NCBI RefSeq assembly: GCF_018492665.1 | Contig: NZ_JAFVME010000005.1 | Coordinates: 1 to 64,000 of the forward strand | DNA: 64,000 nucleotides | Source: Pedobacter sp. B4-66 | Lineage (GTDB): Bacteria; Bacteroidota; Bacteroidia; Sphingobacteriales; Sphingobacteriaceae | Direction: 5' to 3' | In this document: in pieces, positions 8,772-17,840 of the stretch | How the letters are laid out: each line of letters opens with the position of its first letter | Position numbering within the stretch: the first letter of the stretch is position 1 | Position numbers and translations under genes: made by a program | Notes under the pieces: model-generated | What the model was told of the DNA's origin: nothing | The model's database searches: none | Seen by the model: only the letters and a program-made list of their open reading frames with translations

Positions 8772-10054
8772 GAAATTCAGGATGGAATCATAAACTTTGG
8801 AAGAAAAAGCTCAATGAGCTTCCCGTAGAGACAGATTTGAACTCTGCGTGGTCGGAGATGCAGTCTATTTTAGATAATAGCTTACCACTTCGTGACCTAC
8901 CTAAAGGTGATGGCTTAGCAAAAACAATTGGCAACAAAATAGTTTCTATGCTTGGCTATATATTACCTGTCGCAGCAATGATTGCAGGATTAACCTATTT
9001 TGCTACGAAACAACCGAAAGTAGAAAAATCTATAAATACAAAACAGATTAACAAGAATTCTCTATTAAAAACACCTAATATCTTAAAGGTGATCGATAGC
9101 GCAAAAGACAGCAATACTATCCAACTTCAGGCTGAGGAAAGTCTATCATCTGATACAACGATTCGTGTTAATATTAACAAAACCCTGCCATACTCATCTC
9201 ACACTGAAAAAGCTATTGATGAAGATCAGGTAGTGTTGGCCCGAGCTAGTTCCGCCGACCCACACAGTACCGAAGCTATTAAAACACTACCTGATCTTTC
9301 AAATGAACAAATAACCAGTTCAATTGACAATGCTGGATTTAATTCAAATGTTTCCTTATTTACTAATCAAAACGCTGGGTTCTTTAATGTAAACACTCGG
9401 ATGATCAATTTGAGTGCTTACAACAAGAAAAGAGTAAGAATTAAGGAGCAGAAAGAAATTTATACTCCTCAATATAATTATAGCTTTGAAGCAGGGCTTA
9501 ATGTTTACCAGTCTAACCAAAATATTTTTCTTGGTGCAAATGCTGCATATGCAATAAATAAACGACTACTCGTAAACGCAGGCCTTAGGCTTAGTTTAGC
9601 TAATGTTGTGGAGGGAAGCTATACACATCCAAGTTACAATTTAAGAGATTCAGCTAAAAAAGAAGACTTAACAATACTAGACCACCGACAATTAACCACA
9701 GCAGACATACCTCTAGCCTTGGAATATAAAATTTCAAATCGAGTTAGTATAAAAGCTGGCCCAGTTCTTAGTTTCCTAATTAAAAACGGTGGAATGGGAA
9801 GTAAATTAGGGACGGTTAAAAACCTATTTGATACAGTTTACAACAGTAAAAAGATCAATAACTCACTTGCCAATTCAACTACAAACAAGCTTAACATTGG
9901 TTTCTCTACAGGATTAAGTGTCCGTTTCAAACAATTTAACATTGAAGCTGGCTATAGGCAAAACTTTACGCCCTATAAAGTAAGCAGCGACTTAGGTTCT
10001 TATAAAAAAGATTTTAAAACGTTTCAGATTGGAATAGGATATAACATTAAATAA
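8768..10054 (+). CDS. membrane-anchored protein with C-terminal outer-membrane-like beta-barrel, sigma partner
   Basis: The 428-residue product has a short charged cytoplasmic N-terminus (1-57), one hydrophobic segment (about 58-78, MLGYILPVAAMIAGLTYF), a long Ser/Asn/Thr-rich linker, and from about 235 a repeating amphipathic pattern like an eight-stranded outer-membrane barrel. It ends FQIGIGYNIK. There is no cleavable signal peptide. The coupling to the sigma gene suggests an anti-sigma or sensor role for the N-terminus. No zinc-type anti-sigma motif is visible. The combination of an inner-membrane anchor and a barrel fold in one chain is unusual, although related proteins recur in the phylum. 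Confidence 0.65.
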   Translation: MRNSGWNHKLWKKKLNELPVETDLNSAWSEMQSILDNSLPLRDLPKGDGLAKTIGNKIVSMLGYILPVAAMIAGLTYFATKQPKVEKSINTKQINKNSLLKTPNILKVIDSAKDSNTIQLQAEESLSSDTTIRVNINKTLPYSSHTEKAIDEDQVVLARASSADPHSTEAIKTLPDLSNEQITSSIDNAGFNSNVSLFTNQNAGFFNVNTRMINLSAYNKKRVRIKEQKEIYTPQYNYSFEAGLNVYQSNQNIFLGANAAYAINKRLLVNAGLRLSLANVVEGSYTHPSYNLRDSAKKEDLTILDHRQLTTADIPLALEYKISNRVSIKAGPVLSFLIKNGGMGSKLGTVKNLFDTVYNSKKINNSLANSTTNKLNIGFSTGLSVRFKQFNIEAGYRQNFTPYKVSSDLGSYKKDFKTFQIGIGYNIK

Positions 10055-10125
10055 GTCTTTTTTCAATAAATCAGACAACATCTTGCTTACATTTTTCGGA
10101 AAGTACTTATACTTTAGTAATTTCC

Positions 10126-10140
10126 GCGGCGCTTAGCCGC
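10126..10140 (+). other. GC-rich hairpin in the dpp4 leader
   Basis: GCGGC (10126-10130) pairs with GCCGC (10136-10140) around a GCTTA loop. This is unusually GC-rich for the intergenic DNA here, and it lies 27 bases before the peptidase ATG. It lacks a T-run. It may be a leader structure, or a remnant terminator of the preceding operon. Confidence 0.35.
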
Positions 10141-10167
10141 ATTATTAAAACTAACAGTACCCACAGC

Positions 10168-12285
10168 ATGAAAAAACTATTACTTACCTGTTTAGCGATG
10201 TCGTTATTTATTACCAGATCAGAGGCTCAGCTTAAAAAACTTTCTCAGCAGCAAATCTTTGGCGGACAGCCTTCACTAACTAAATCTATTAACACAGTAA
10301 CCGGCTGGAGTGATGACAATCATTACATCGAAATGGACTCCAAAGATCATAGTTTGTATGCCGTAGATGTTAAATCTGGTAAAAGAACACCTTATACTCC
10401 ACCTCCAAAAAGCAATGTAAATGTAACAGTAAAAGACAATGACGTTTACATTCAATACGGCAAAGATGAAGCAAAACGCTTAACTAATGACAAGGATGAG
10501 GAGAAAAACCCAACCTTATCTCCAGATGGAAAACATGTAGCGTTTACACGAAATAATGATTTGTATTCGGTTGATGTTGAAACAGGAAAAGAGATCAGAT
10601 ATACCAATGATGGGACTGATGTAATTTATAACGGTTGGTCTTCTTGGGTATATTATGAGGAGATTCTTGGCAGATCGACCAACTACAAAGCTTTCTGGTG
10701 GTCGCCAGATAGTAAGAACATTGCATTTATGCGTTTCGACGACACCAAAGTTCCTATGTTTCCAATTAATGGATCGACAGGGCAACATGGTTATACAGAA
10801 AAAACACGTTATCCCAAAGCTGGAGACCCAAACCCAGAAGTAAGAGTGGGCTTTGTTCCGGTAACCGGAGGTTCCGTTGTTTGGGCTGAATTTAATGAAA
10901 AAGACGATCAATACTTCGGTACACCCTACTGGAGCTTTGATGGCAGTAATTTAATGGTACAATGGATGAACCGCGGGCAGGACAACTTAAAATTTTATGC
11001 TGTAAACCCTATTAATGGTTCTAAAAAGGAAATCTATGATGAGAAACAACCTTCATGGGTAGACTTAGATTATGATGGTCGTATTGAATATTTAGGTGAT
11101 AAAAAACATTACATCCTTAAAAGTGATAAAACAGGGTGGGCGCATTTCTATTTATATACTTTAGATGGAAAACTGGTAAATCCATTAACTAGTGGCAAAT
11201 GGCAGGTTACTAATCTTATTCATGTTGATGAGAAAAATAAAATGGTTTACTTTATGGCGCGTAAAGAAGCTTCGACCAGAACAGATTTTTATAGTGTAAG
11301 CTACAGTGGTAAAAACTTAAAACGATTAACATTTGGAGATTATTCTAATCAAGTAATGATGTCTCCTAATGGATCGTATTTTATCACTACCTATTCAAAT
11401 GTTTCTACACCAACTAAGAGAACGTTGCTTAACAATAAAGGAACCATCATTAAAGAGCTTGGCGATAGTAAAGCTGATGATTTTACACAGTTCAACTATG
11501 GTAAAACAGAAATGATTAGCATCCCTACTGATGACGGCTATAACTTACCTGCAGTGATCACCTACCCTACTGATTTTGATCAGAATAAAAAGTATCCTGT
11601 AGTAATGAGTATCTACGGCGGCCCTAATGCAGGAAACGTAACTAATACCTGGAAAGGAATTGGTGGACAATGGTGGGCTAATGAAGGAATAATACAGATA
11701 TCTGTAGATCATCGCGCATCAGGTCAGTTTGGTAAAGAGGGCGTTGCTTTAATGCACCGCAACTTAGGCAAATGGGAAATGAAAGATTATACTACCGCCG
11801 CCAGATGGTTAAAAGCTAAAAACTGGGTTGATAATAAAAAACTATTAATTACCGGCCATAGCTATGGTGGTTACATGACTTGTCTGGCATTAACTAAAGG
11901 AGCTGATGATTTTGATTTTGGTTATGCCGGAGCTCCTGTTACCAGCTGGGAATTATACGACTCTCATTATACTGAGCGCTTTATGGATACCCCACAAGAG
12001 AACCCTGAAGGATATAAAAACGGGTCGGTATTAACTTACGTTGACAATTACAAAGGCTTACTTAGAATTATGCATGGAGATATGGATGATAACGTGCATA
12101 TGCAAAACACCATACAATTGATAGATAAGCTTCAAAACGCGAACAAACATTTTGAATTAATGATCTATCCTGGTGGAAGACACGGATGGGGTGGAGTTAA
12201 ATCTGCTCATGATAAAGCCGAACGTTTCCGTTTTTACTATCAGAACCTTTTGAATAAACCGGTACCAGAAGAGTTGCTTAAATAA
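10168..12285 (+). CDS. dipeptidyl peptidase IV (S9B)
   Basis: This is an exported serine peptidase that removes X-Pro or X-Ala dipeptides from peptide N-termini. The signal peptide is MKKLLLTCLAMSLFITRSEA. Residues about 30-450 form the DPPIV_N beta-propeller. It carries the substrate-anchoring glutamates E164-E165 in WVYYEEILG, the equivalent of the Glu pair in human DPP4. The alpha/beta-hydrolase domain follows, with nucleophile S565 in GHSYGGY, D640 in HGDMDDNVH and H672 in GGRHGW. At 705 residues it has the normal length. It is likely periplasmic and used for peptide nutrition. A 26-base gap leads to the GH16 gene, so they may be cotranscribed. Confidence 0.95.
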   Translation: MKKLLLTCLAMSLFITRSEAQLKKLSQQQIFGGQPSLTKSINTVTGWSDDNHYIEMDSKDHSLYAVDVKSGKRTPYTPPPKSNVNVTVKDNDVYIQYGKDEAKRLTNDKDEEKNPTLSPDGKHVAFTRNNDLYSVDVETGKEIRYTNDGTDVIYNGWSSWVYYEEILGRSTNYKAFWWSPDSKNIAFMRFDDTKVPMFPINGSTGQHGYTEKTRYPKAGDPNPEVRVGFVPVTGGSVVWAEFNEKDDQYFGTPYWSFDGSNLMVQWMNRGQDNLKFYAVNPINGSKKEIYDEKQPSWVDLDYDGRIEYLGDKKHYILKSDKTGWAHFYLYTLDGKLVNPLTSGKWQVTNLIHVDEKNKMVYFMARKEASTRTDFYSVSYSGKNLKRLTFGDYSNQVMMSPNGSYFITTYSNVSTPTKRTLLNNKGTIIKELGDSKADDFTQFNYGKTEMISIPTDDGYNLPAVITYPTDFDQNKKYPVVMSIYGGPNAGNVTNTWKGIGGQWWANEGIIQISVDHRASGQFGKEGVALMHRNLGKWEMKDYTTAARWLKAKNWVDNKKLLITGHSYGGYMTCLALTKGADDFDFGYAGAPVTSWELYDSHYTERFMDTPQENPEGYKNGSVLTYVDNYKGLLRIMHGDMDDNVHMQNTIQLIDKLQNANKHFELMIYPGGRHGWGGVKSAHDKAERFRFYYQNLLNKPVPEELLK

Positions 12286-12311
12286 ATAGTAAATTTTTAT
12301 CATCTTTAGTT

Positions 12312-13121
12312 ATGAAATTATTTAACTGTTTTATCGGAACTGCATTGTTAATGTCGGCCTTTTCGGGTATGGCGCAAACTAAATCTACACCTCTTGAAAA
12401 GGGCAGAACTTTGATATGGAGTGATGAGTTCAATTACAAAGGCCTTCCGGATTCTACCAAATGGGATTATGAGGAAGGATTTATAAGAAACCGAGAAAAA
12501 CAGTTTTATACCAGGGCAAGATTAAAAAACTGCTATGTAAAACATGGTAAACTTGTCATTAAGTCGCTAAAGGAAAAATATAAAGATGCTGAATATACGT
12601 CGGCAAGTATCAACACACTTGGCAAACAGCAGTTCGCTGGAGATATCCGTATTGAAATAAGAGCAAAGATCCCATCAGGAAAGGGCATTTGGCCCGCCCT
12701 TTGGATGATGGGATCAAATATAAAACAGGTGGGATGGCCTAAATGTGTAGAATTTGACATTATGGAATTTGTAGGCCATACGCCATCAACCATTCATGGA
12801 ACTCTACATTGGTCGGACACCAGTTTAAAAGACCCTAATGGGCACAAAAGCAGTGGTGCTCATATAAAAATGGATGATATCCATAAAAAATACCACGTTT
12901 ATGGTTTAGAGAGAAAAGGTGATAGTGTAAAAGTTTTTGTTGACAACCAGTACTACTTCAGTATGGCGGCTCCGGCAACTGCATACAAGGATTCATTTAT
13001 ATCTCCATTATACCTTCTTATGAATACCGCTATTGGTGGTGAATGGGGTGGTGATATTGAAGATTCTATATTTCCTCAAAAGTTCCAGGTGGATTATGTG
13101 AGGGTTTACAAATTAGATTAA
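12312..13121 (+). CDS. glycoside hydrolase family 16 endo-beta-glucanase
   Basis: This secreted GH16 enzyme has 269 residues, including the signal peptide MKLFNCFIGTALLMSAFSGMAQ. It has the family markers WSDEFN, WPALWMMG and the catalytic E147-F-D149-I-M-E152, with E147 as nucleophile and E152 as acid/base, and then HGTLHW. The methionine in ExDxxE is the form with a beta-bulge, seen in laminarinases (beta-1,3-glucanases) rather than lichenases. There is no extra carbohydrate-binding module. The likely substrate is a beta-1,3- or mixed-linkage glucan. No susC/susD pair adjoins it. Confidence 0.92.
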   Translation: MKLFNCFIGTALLMSAFSGMAQTKSTPLEKGRTLIWSDEFNYKGLPDSTKWDYEEGFIRNREKQFYTRARLKNCYVKHGKLVIKSLKEKYKDAEYTSASINTLGKQQFAGDIRIEIRAKIPSGKGIWPALWMMGSNIKQVGWPKCVEFDIMEFVGHTPSTIHGTLHWSDTSLKDPNGHKSSGAHIKMDDIHKKYHVYGLERKGDSVKVFVDNQYYFSMAAPATAYKDSFISPLYLLMNTAIGGEWGGDIEDSIFPQKFQVDYVRVYKLD

Positions 13122-13189
13122 GGTTACACCTAAAACGCCAATCGTTTTAACTTAACATTGAGTTAATACTGTAAGTTTACTTTTAACAG

Positions 13190-14785
13190 GTGAAGAAACT
13201 TACTTTAAATAGTATTACGATTGGTTTAATTCTGCTTAGTTTTTCATTACCTGTTTTTGGAGTTTACAATCAGACAGCCACAAAAGGTGATATAAATACA
13301 CTGATTAAGAAAGACCCCAATTCAGCTTTTATAAATATAAAGGCGCGATTAAATATTGCATTAAAGCAAAATGATCTAATGGCTGCTGCAAAATACTATC
13401 AATATTTTGGAGAGATATTCTATCACCAGGCAGCCTATTCTCAAGCTGTAAATTATTACTACAAAGCAGATCGCATATTCAGAAACCAGAAAGATCAAGC
13501 GAATCTGGCTGAAAACCTCAACAAAATAGGGGAAACATATTACTACAGCAGACAATATAAAACCGCACTGGCTAAATTTCAAGAAGCTTTAAATATCTTC
13601 AAAAAGATAGATAACGGGGTAGGCATAGCAGAGTGTTATGGCCTTATTGGCCAAACCTATGAGAAAAGTAGCAAGTATGAAAGCGCTATGAAATATCAGC
13701 AATTAGCTCTTACTACTTACAAGAAAGAAAAGAACCAAACCGGTATAGCAAAGATTTATGAAAACTTGGGTAGCATTTATGAAGACAAGCTCCATCTTGA
13801 TTCTGCCCTCAAATACTATTCATTATCATTAAAATTAAATGAAGCCGTAGCAAATGATCTTGCCCAAATAGAAATCGTAAATAACATTGGTGATGTTTAC
13901 AGAAAAACAGGGAGGTATGCTGAAGCAATGACTTATACCCGCAAGGCTGAACATATGGCCTTAGTTATGAATGACCAATATCAGCTTAGTAGCGCCTACA
14001 GAGATTTATCAAAAACATTTGATCTGATTAAAAAATATGATAGCGCCTATCATTACAGCGAGCTTGGCCGTAATATTTTCCTGAAAATCTATACAGCTGA
14101 CAATAACAAACAATTGGCCTTACTGCAAACCTTATTTGAAATGCAACAAAAGGACGATGCTATTGTAAGGTTTGAGAATGAAAGAAAGGCAAATCAATAT
14201 ATCATCATTGCTATTGTAATGATCATATTATTATTGGTTCTACTAGGGATAAGTATCATTAGCCGACAGCGCCTAAAGCTCCGAAATGAACAGAAGCTTA
14301 ATGAGCAAAATAATATGCTTTATGAAATACAGAAGAACGCAATAAAAGCTGAACTTGAACTTAAAAGCAAGGAATTAACCAACAATACACTTCATGTAAT
14401 TCAAAGCAATCAGTTTCTGGATGAGTTAAAAGAGGAAATCTCCGCTATGATAAAGGACGAAAAAAGAGATCAGAAAAGACAACTCCAGCAGATCATGATG
14501 AAAATAAATCAAAACATTAATCATGACAGGCATTGGAAAGAATTCTCTGCTCTATTTGAACAAATTCATCAGGTCTTTTTTGATAATCTGAAAAGCCACA
14601 GCGATGATTTAACAGCAAACGACATCCGTTTAGTAGCTCTTATAAAGATGAATGTCAGTTCGAAAGATATGGCCGTTATTTTTGGAATTTCTCAGGATAG
14701 CTTACGTGTTTCGCGTTACCGTCTGCGTAAAAAACTGAACATCCCTCAAGGAGAAAATCTTAGTTCTTTTATACAAACACTCTAA
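13190..14785 (+). CDS. membrane TPR protein with C-terminal LuxR-like HTH (one-component regulator)
   Basis: The 531-residue protein starts with GTG; the following KKLTLNSITIGLILLSFSLPVFG is a good signal sequence. Residues about 60-300 are tetratricopeptide repeats with aromatic-rich helices. One membrane helix lies near 335-355 (IIIAIVMIILLLVLLGISII). A coiled coil rich in Lys/Glu/Gln follows, and then a C-terminal helix-turn-helix with DIRLVALIKMNVSSKDMA and SLRVSRYRLRKKLNIP. This is the layout of Bacteroidota periplasmic-sensor/cytoplasmic-HTH regulators. It ends 257 bases before the phytase operon, on the same strand, and may regulate it. Confidence 0.8.
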   Translation: MKKLTLNSITIGLILLSFSLPVFGVYNQTATKGDINTLIKKDPNSAFINIKARLNIALKQNDLMAAAKYYQYFGEIFYHQAAYSQAVNYYYKADRIFRNQKDQANLAENLNKIGETYYYSRQYKTALAKFQEALNIFKKIDNGVGIAECYGLIGQTYEKSSKYESAMKYQQLALTTYKKEKNQTGIAKIYENLGSIYEDKLHLDSALKYYSLSLKLNEAVANDLAQIEIVNNIGDVYRKTGRYAEAMTYTRKAEHMALVMNDQYQLSSAYRDLSKTFDLIKKYDSAYHYSELGRNIFLKIYTADNNKQLALLQTLFEMQQKDDAIVRFENERKANQYIIIAIVMIILLLVLLGISIISRQRLKLRNEQKLNEQNNMLYEIQKNAIKAELELKSKELTNNTLHVIQSNQFLDELKEEISAMIKDEKRDQKRQLQQIMMKINQNINHDRHWKEFSALFEQIHQVFFDNLKSHSDDLTANDIRLVALIKMNVSSKDMAVIFGISQDSLRVSRYRLRKKLNIPQGENLSSFIQTL

Positions 14786-14806
14786 CAAAACCAGCACCTC
14801 CCAGGG

Positions 14807-14839
14807 CTTAACAAACTGTTAACATAACGCTAACTGAAT
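14807..14839 (+). promoter_or_regulatory. Pho-box-like 11-bp direct repeats upstream of phytase operon
   Basis: Three units follow one another at an exact 11-base step: cTTAACA at 14807, gTTAACA at 14818 and gCTAACT at 14829. PhoB/PhoP-type response regulators bind direct repeats with this one-turn spacing, and TTAAC(A/C) half sites are used in Bacillus and cyanobacteria. The next operon encodes a phytase, so phosphate control is a natural reading. The distance to the receptor ATG is about 200 bases. Confidence 0.5.
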
Positions 14840-14905
14840 GATAATGGCGACTTTAGTTACACACAAACACCTAAACAACAATAACTTAAACACATTATGT
14901 TCACG

Positions 14906-14956
14906 TTGTATCCGTTCTGTATACAGCACTTGTAACGCTGTATACATTTTGTACAC
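14906..14956 (+). promoter_or_regulatory. cluster of YTGTA half sites and TGTATACA palindromes
   Basis: YTGTA occurs at 14906, 14917, 14930, 14938 and 14949. Two pairs (14906/14917 and 14938/14949) have 11-base spacing. The 14917 copy is the perfect palindrome CTGTATACAG, and TGTATACA recurs 21 bases later, two helical turns away. This looks like a tandem operator for a dimeric regulator. A weak promoter (TTG 14981-14983, 18 bases, TAGTTTAA 15002-15009) follows. Confidence 0.45.
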
Positions 14957-15042
14957 GCATCAAATATAAAACCTCATTCCTTGATTGACACATTTGCATC
15001 ATAGTTTAAAAACACAACCACAACAAACAAATTATCAGGAAA

Positions 15043-17808
15043 ATGAAGTCAATTTTACAAGTTCTTTTTTGCTTATTAATGGGTGTTGCCACAGCCAGTG
15101 CAACCAGTTTAAAAGGCTATGTTTTTGATCAGAAAACAGGTGAAGCTTTAGTAGGCGCGTCAGTATATCTGGAAAATACTGACAAGGCAGTATTAACAGG
15201 ATTGGATGGCTCGTTTGAGATCAAACACCCACCCGCCGGAAACTTCACTTTAAAAGTATCGTACATCATGTACAAAGTATTATCTAAACAGATTACAATA
15301 CTTAAAGAAGATAATCCAACCATCAAAATCTACCTTTCCGAAACGAAGGAGAAAGAATTAAGCGAGGTAGTTATTTCAGCAAAAAATGATGGCTCTGCAG
15401 AAAAAACTGCAAGACGTATTGAGCAGAAATCTACCCAACTAATTAATGTCGTATCTGGCAAAGCAATGGAGATCTCTCCTGATTTAACTGTTGCGAATGT
15501 TATTCAACGTGTATCAGGAGTTTCAGTTGAAAGGAGCAATAGTGGTGATGGACAATACGCTATTCTTAGAGGAATGGATAAAAGGTACAACTACACTCTG
15601 GTTAATGGAATAAAAATACCTAGTCCAGATAATAAATACCGCTATGTGCCTTTGGATATTTTCCCATCAGAACTTCTGGACAGATTGGAAGTATATAAAA
15701 CCTTAACCCCAAACCTAGAGAGCGATGCCATAGGTGGTGTGGTAAACATGGTAATGAAAGATGCACCGCAAAAACTACAGATCAATGCAAATCTTGCAGG
15801 GGGCTATAGTCAGTTGTTTATAGATCGTGATTTCACTACTTTTGATGCTTCGTCAGTTCATCCTAAATCTCCTTATGAGATTAACGGAAAAAACTACAAA
15901 GCTACCCAGGCAGACTTTCCAAAAGGTACTGCAGATTATAAATCGAGCCACCCCTCTCCTAATGTTGTAGGGGGATTATCTATAGGGCAACGTTTTCTTG
16001 ACAATAAGCTTGGGATAATCCTTGCAGGAAGCTACCAGAACACTTATCGTGGTAGTGATGGCACTTTCTACCGCTCATCTGCAGCCAATGCATCAAACAA
16101 ATTTGCAACGATCACAAGCATGAATGAGCGCCAATATTCAGAACAGCAGAAACGTTATGGTTTTCATGGCAAGTTAGATTACGCATTTAATGAGAACAAT
16201 AAACTAAGTCTTTACAATGCTTATGTAGATCTGAATAGCATCCAGGTTAGAGATGAGAAATCTACAGATTTTTCTACCGGTTATGATCCCATAGCAGGAA
16301 AAGCACAGTTGGAATATGCTACACGATCACGCGTAACGGAGCAACAGATTTACAATAGCACACTGCATGGAGAACATCAGATCATTCCTGATAAATTAAA
16401 GCTATCCTGGTCGGCCGTTTATTCGTCTGCTAAAAATGAAGTGCCGGATAATACCACCATCACCTTAAGCGGAAAACGTGAGAACTTTATGGATAACCGT
16501 ACTGTTGCAAAAACAAACGGGACTACCCATCGTTGGGAACGTAACACAGATGAAGACAAGGCCGGATATCTTGACATCAGCTATAAAGTTCCTGTTGGAG
16601 GACTAAAAGTAGAGTTCTCTGCCGGGGGATTATACCGTGATAAACAACGTAGCAGTTTCTTTAACAATTACACCTTAACTCCAGTAAATACTGCTGCTCA
16701 ATACGGTATTGATTTTAATAATTATACTGAAATAGACTGGACAGTTCAAACTCCGGGTGGAGCTGTAAATAATCCACTCACTTATGATGCCTCAGAAAAA
16801 CTAGCTGCCGGTTATGGAATGTTTAACATCAGCAAAGATGACATTGAGGTAGTCGGCGGATTACGTATTGAACATACCGATCAAGGTTACACGATGCTTT
16901 TCCCTGCCGGAGAACTTCGCCCGAAGGGTAATCAGGTTTATACAGACTTTCTTCCGTCTTTAAATGTGAAGTATAAGCTGAATGGAAAACAACAATTAAG
17001 AGCGTCCTATTTCCGTTCTTTAAACCGTCCGGGATTTTATGAGCTTATTCCAGGAGGTGTGGTTCAGGATGACTACAAAGAAAAAGGAGATCCAGACCTT
17101 AAGCGCGCCATTGCCGACAACTTCGATTTGCGCTATGAATTATTTCCAAACAGTAGTGATCAATTACTAGTTGGAACATTCTATAAGGCTATTAAAAACC
17201 CTATAGAATATAGCTTCCAGGCAGACCCAACCCGTCCGCAGGATACCTATTATTTACCCGGCAATTTCGGAACGGCAAGAAATTATGGTTTGGAAATTGA
17301 CTACATCAAATTTATAAACCAGTTCGGAATAAAGGCCAACTATACCTATACGCATTCCAGAATTACAACACCAAAAGATCTATTAACTATAGATCCGGAA
17401 ACTAACGATTCCAAAAAAATCACAGTGATGCAATCGCGCCCACTTTACGGACAATCTGAACACATTGCCAATCTTTCCCTAATCTATAAAAACAGTAAAA
17501 GTGGATGGGATGCACAAGTTTCAGGATCCTATACTGGCCCGCGAATTAATACGGTATCGCAATTTCTGGACAATGACCTTTGGCAAAAAGGCTTTATTCA
17601 AATGGACGCATCTGCTGAGAAAAAATTCAAGAAAAGCATTAGCATATTCATAAAAGCCGGGAACTTGTTAAACACACCCTCTAAGCTATTTATTAAGGGT
17701 ATTAACCCTGCAAATGCAGACACAGGCAATCAGTTTGATGGTAAAACACTGATCCGCAATGATTATTATGAGCAAACATATTTGCTAGGCTTGCGCTATA
17801 AATTATAA
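15043..17808 (+). CDS. TonB-dependent outer-membrane receptor of a phytase operon
   Basis: The 921-residue protein has a signal peptide (MKSILQVLFCLLMGVATASA) and a carboxypeptidase-D-like beta-sandwich (about 22-100, LKGYVFDQKTGEALVGASVY). A plug domain (about 125-235, with ILRGMDKRYNYTLVNGI and ESDAIGGVVNMVMK) and a 22-strand-type barrel ending YLLGLRYKL follow. It imports a ligand across the outer membrane using TonB energy. It is not a SusC-type with a SusD partner. The next genes encode two lipoproteins, one a phytase, which suggests uptake of inositol phosphates, phosphate chelates or a metal freed from phytate. The substrate is inferred from context only. It is probably the first gene of the operon. 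Confidence 0.9.
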   Translation: MKSILQVLFCLLMGVATASATSLKGYVFDQKTGEALVGASVYLENTDKAVLTGLDGSFEIKHPPAGNFTLKVSYIMYKVLSKQITILKEDNPTIKIYLSETKEKELSEVVISAKNDGSAEKTARRIEQKSTQLINVVSGKAMEISPDLTVANVIQRVSGVSVERSNSGDGQYAILRGMDKRYNYTLVNGIKIPSPDNKYRYVPLDIFPSELLDRLEVYKTLTPNLESDAIGGVVNMVMKDAPQKLQINANLAGGYSQLFIDRDFTTFDASSVHPKSPYEINGKNYKATQADFPKGTADYKSSHPSPNVVGGLSIGQRFLDNKLGIILAGSYQNTYRGSDGTFYRSSAANASNKFATITSMNERQYSEQQKRYGFHGKLDYAFNENNKLSLYNAYVDLNSIQVRDEKSTDFSTGYDPIAGKAQLEYATRSRVTEQQIYNSTLHGEHQIIPDKLKLSWSAVYSSAKNEVPDNTTITLSGKRENFMDNRTVAKTNGTTHRWERNTDEDKAGYLDISYKVPVGGLKVEFSAGGLYRDKQRSSFFNNYTLTPVNTAAQYGIDFNNYTEIDWTVQTPGGAVNNPLTYDASEKLAAGYGMFNISKDDIEVVGGLRIEHTDQGYTMLFPAGELRPKGNQVYTDFLPSLNVKYKLNGKQQLRASYFRSLNRPGFYELIPGGVVQDDYKEKGDPDLKRAIADNFDLRYELFPNSSDQLLVGTFYKAIKNPIEYSFQADPTRPQDTYYLPGNFGTARNYGLEIDYIKFINQFGIKANYTYTHSRITTPKDLLTIDPETNDSKKITVMQSRPLYGQSEHIANLSLIYKNSKSGWDAQVSGSYTGPRINTVSQFLDNDLWQKGFIQMDASAEKKFKKSISIFIKAGNLLNTPSKLFIKGINPANADTGNQFDGKTLIRNDYYEQTYLLGLRYKL

Positions 17809-17840
17809 ATCAATCTTATTCATCATAAAAGAGAAAAAAA

